DNA of 64,000 bases from contig NZ_WFKL01000001.1 in the NCBI RefSeq assembly GCF_009208105.1, positions 3,410,001 through 3,474,000 on the forward strand. The letters are read 5' to 3'. Positions 63,776 to 64,000 of the stretch are shown here, piece after piece; the first letter of the stretch is position 1; each line of letters opens with the position of its first letter. A model generated the notes under the pieces. It saw only the letters and a list, made by a program, of their open reading frames with translations. It did no database searches and was not told the DNA's origin. The position numbers were made by a program, and so were the translations under genes. The stretch is from Rouxiella sp. S1S-2. Lineage in GTDB: Bacteria > Pseudomonadota > Gammaproteobacteria > Enterobacterales > Enterobacteriaceae.

Positions 63776-64000
63776 ATGAACGAAGTTAAGCTCAGCCGTG
63801 CGAATGTCTCCACACAGGATACCCACACCACTCAAGCTTCCAAAACAGAACAGAACAGACAGCTGGCACATGCCGATTCCTGGATGGATAAGCTGTCATC
63901 GGTGTTTTCGGAGTCAGTGGCTTCATTTACCAATCCACCGGTAGACGAGGCTAAAGCAATGGAACAGCTGAATGATTTGTTTAAAGAGCTGAAAAAAGAT
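63776..64000 (+). CDS. Probable type III secreted protein, 3' truncated by window
   Basis: 75 residues visible. The first 30 are Ser/Thr/Asn/Gln-rich and hydrophilic (NEVKLSRANVSTQDTHTTQA), typical of a type III secretion signal region; then DSWMDKLSSVFSESV and an amphipathic KAMEQLNDLFKELKKD helix. It follows the chaperone-like gene by 45 nt. It may be an effector or translocator; the identity cannot be set from this part. Confidence 0.6.
   Translation, partial: MNEVKLSRANVSTQDTHTTQASKTEQNRQLAHADSWMDKLSSVFSESVASFTNPPVDEAKAMEQLNDLFKELKKD

Overview
The window is about 64 kb of chromosome from a gamma-proteobacterium of the order Enterobacterales. The evidence is a D-arabinitol (dal) operon of Klebsiella type, SotB, BudR/BudA/BudB/BudC, GabP/GabT and HemB, all with enterobacterial-looking sequences. 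The gene mix (plant-linked gallate and arabinitol use plus a type III secretion locus) suggests an environmental, plant- or insect-associated member such as the Yersiniaceae/Hafniaceae group. The genus cannot be fixed from this window.

Layout. (1) 1-7647: an amino-acid/peptide scavenging cluster: the end of a polar amino-acid ABC ATPase, an M20 deacylase, an enolase-superfamily epimerase, a creatinase-like M24 protein, a DapA-family lyase/aldolase, then a CTP-synthase-like glutamine amidotransferase and an aminotransferase, which are divergent from each other. (2) 7845-15514: a 7.55-kb genomic island inserted in the 3' end of tRNA-Asn, bounded by 16-bp direct repeats. It carries a tyrosine integrase, an AT-rich unknown protein and a three-gene operon that looks like an ABC-three-component (ABC-3C) conflict system, made of an alpha/beta-hydrolase effector, a small middle protein and a zinc-hook ATPase. 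An IS3-family remnant follows. The original tRNA terminator has been pushed 7.5 kb downstream. (3) 15560-19951: GABA permease and transaminase with a divergent MocR/GabR-type regulator. (4) 20059-22870: DUF6434 protein, GST, a decayed XRE antitoxin-like gene and SotB efflux. (5) 22964-28374: the dalR/dalD-dalK-dalT arabinitol system. (6) 28363-30751: an orphan effector-like protein, a FlaR-type kinase-fold ATPase and hemB. (7) 30878-39788: divergent operons for a dipeptide-type ABC importer, an M81 peptidase, a ROK repressor and a ROK sugar kinase, with a ROK-type operator between them. (8) 39818-41991: MerR regulator, SDR, and a DapF homologue with both catalytic cysteines replaced by serine. 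(9) 42400-58796: a gallate catabolism cluster (transporter, GalA, PDC-lactonase-like protein, type II dehydroquinase, beta-propeller, LysR regulator, GalB, GalC, GalD) interrupted by budC, a flippase/glycosyltransferase pair and budR-budA-budB. (10) 58905-62131: two divergent M20 amidohydrolase paralogues and a CxxS thioredoxin-fold protein. (11) 62269 to the end: a second tRNA-Asn with its own terminator, followed by unassigned DNA and the first genes of what looks like a type III secretion island.

Gallate pathway as read here: GalA opens gallate to 4-oxalomesaconate; the LigI-like lactonase would recover any 2-pyrone-4,6-dicarboxylate side product; GalD tautomerises, GalB hydrates, and GalC cleaves to pyruvate plus oxaloacetate. 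Pyruvate can then feed the adjacent acetolactate/acetoin/butanediol genes. The strongest candidates for new biology are the ABC-3C island with its end repeats, the Ser/Ser DapF-like protein, the GATase with an unassigned N-terminal half, and the candidate effectors linked to the type III locus.
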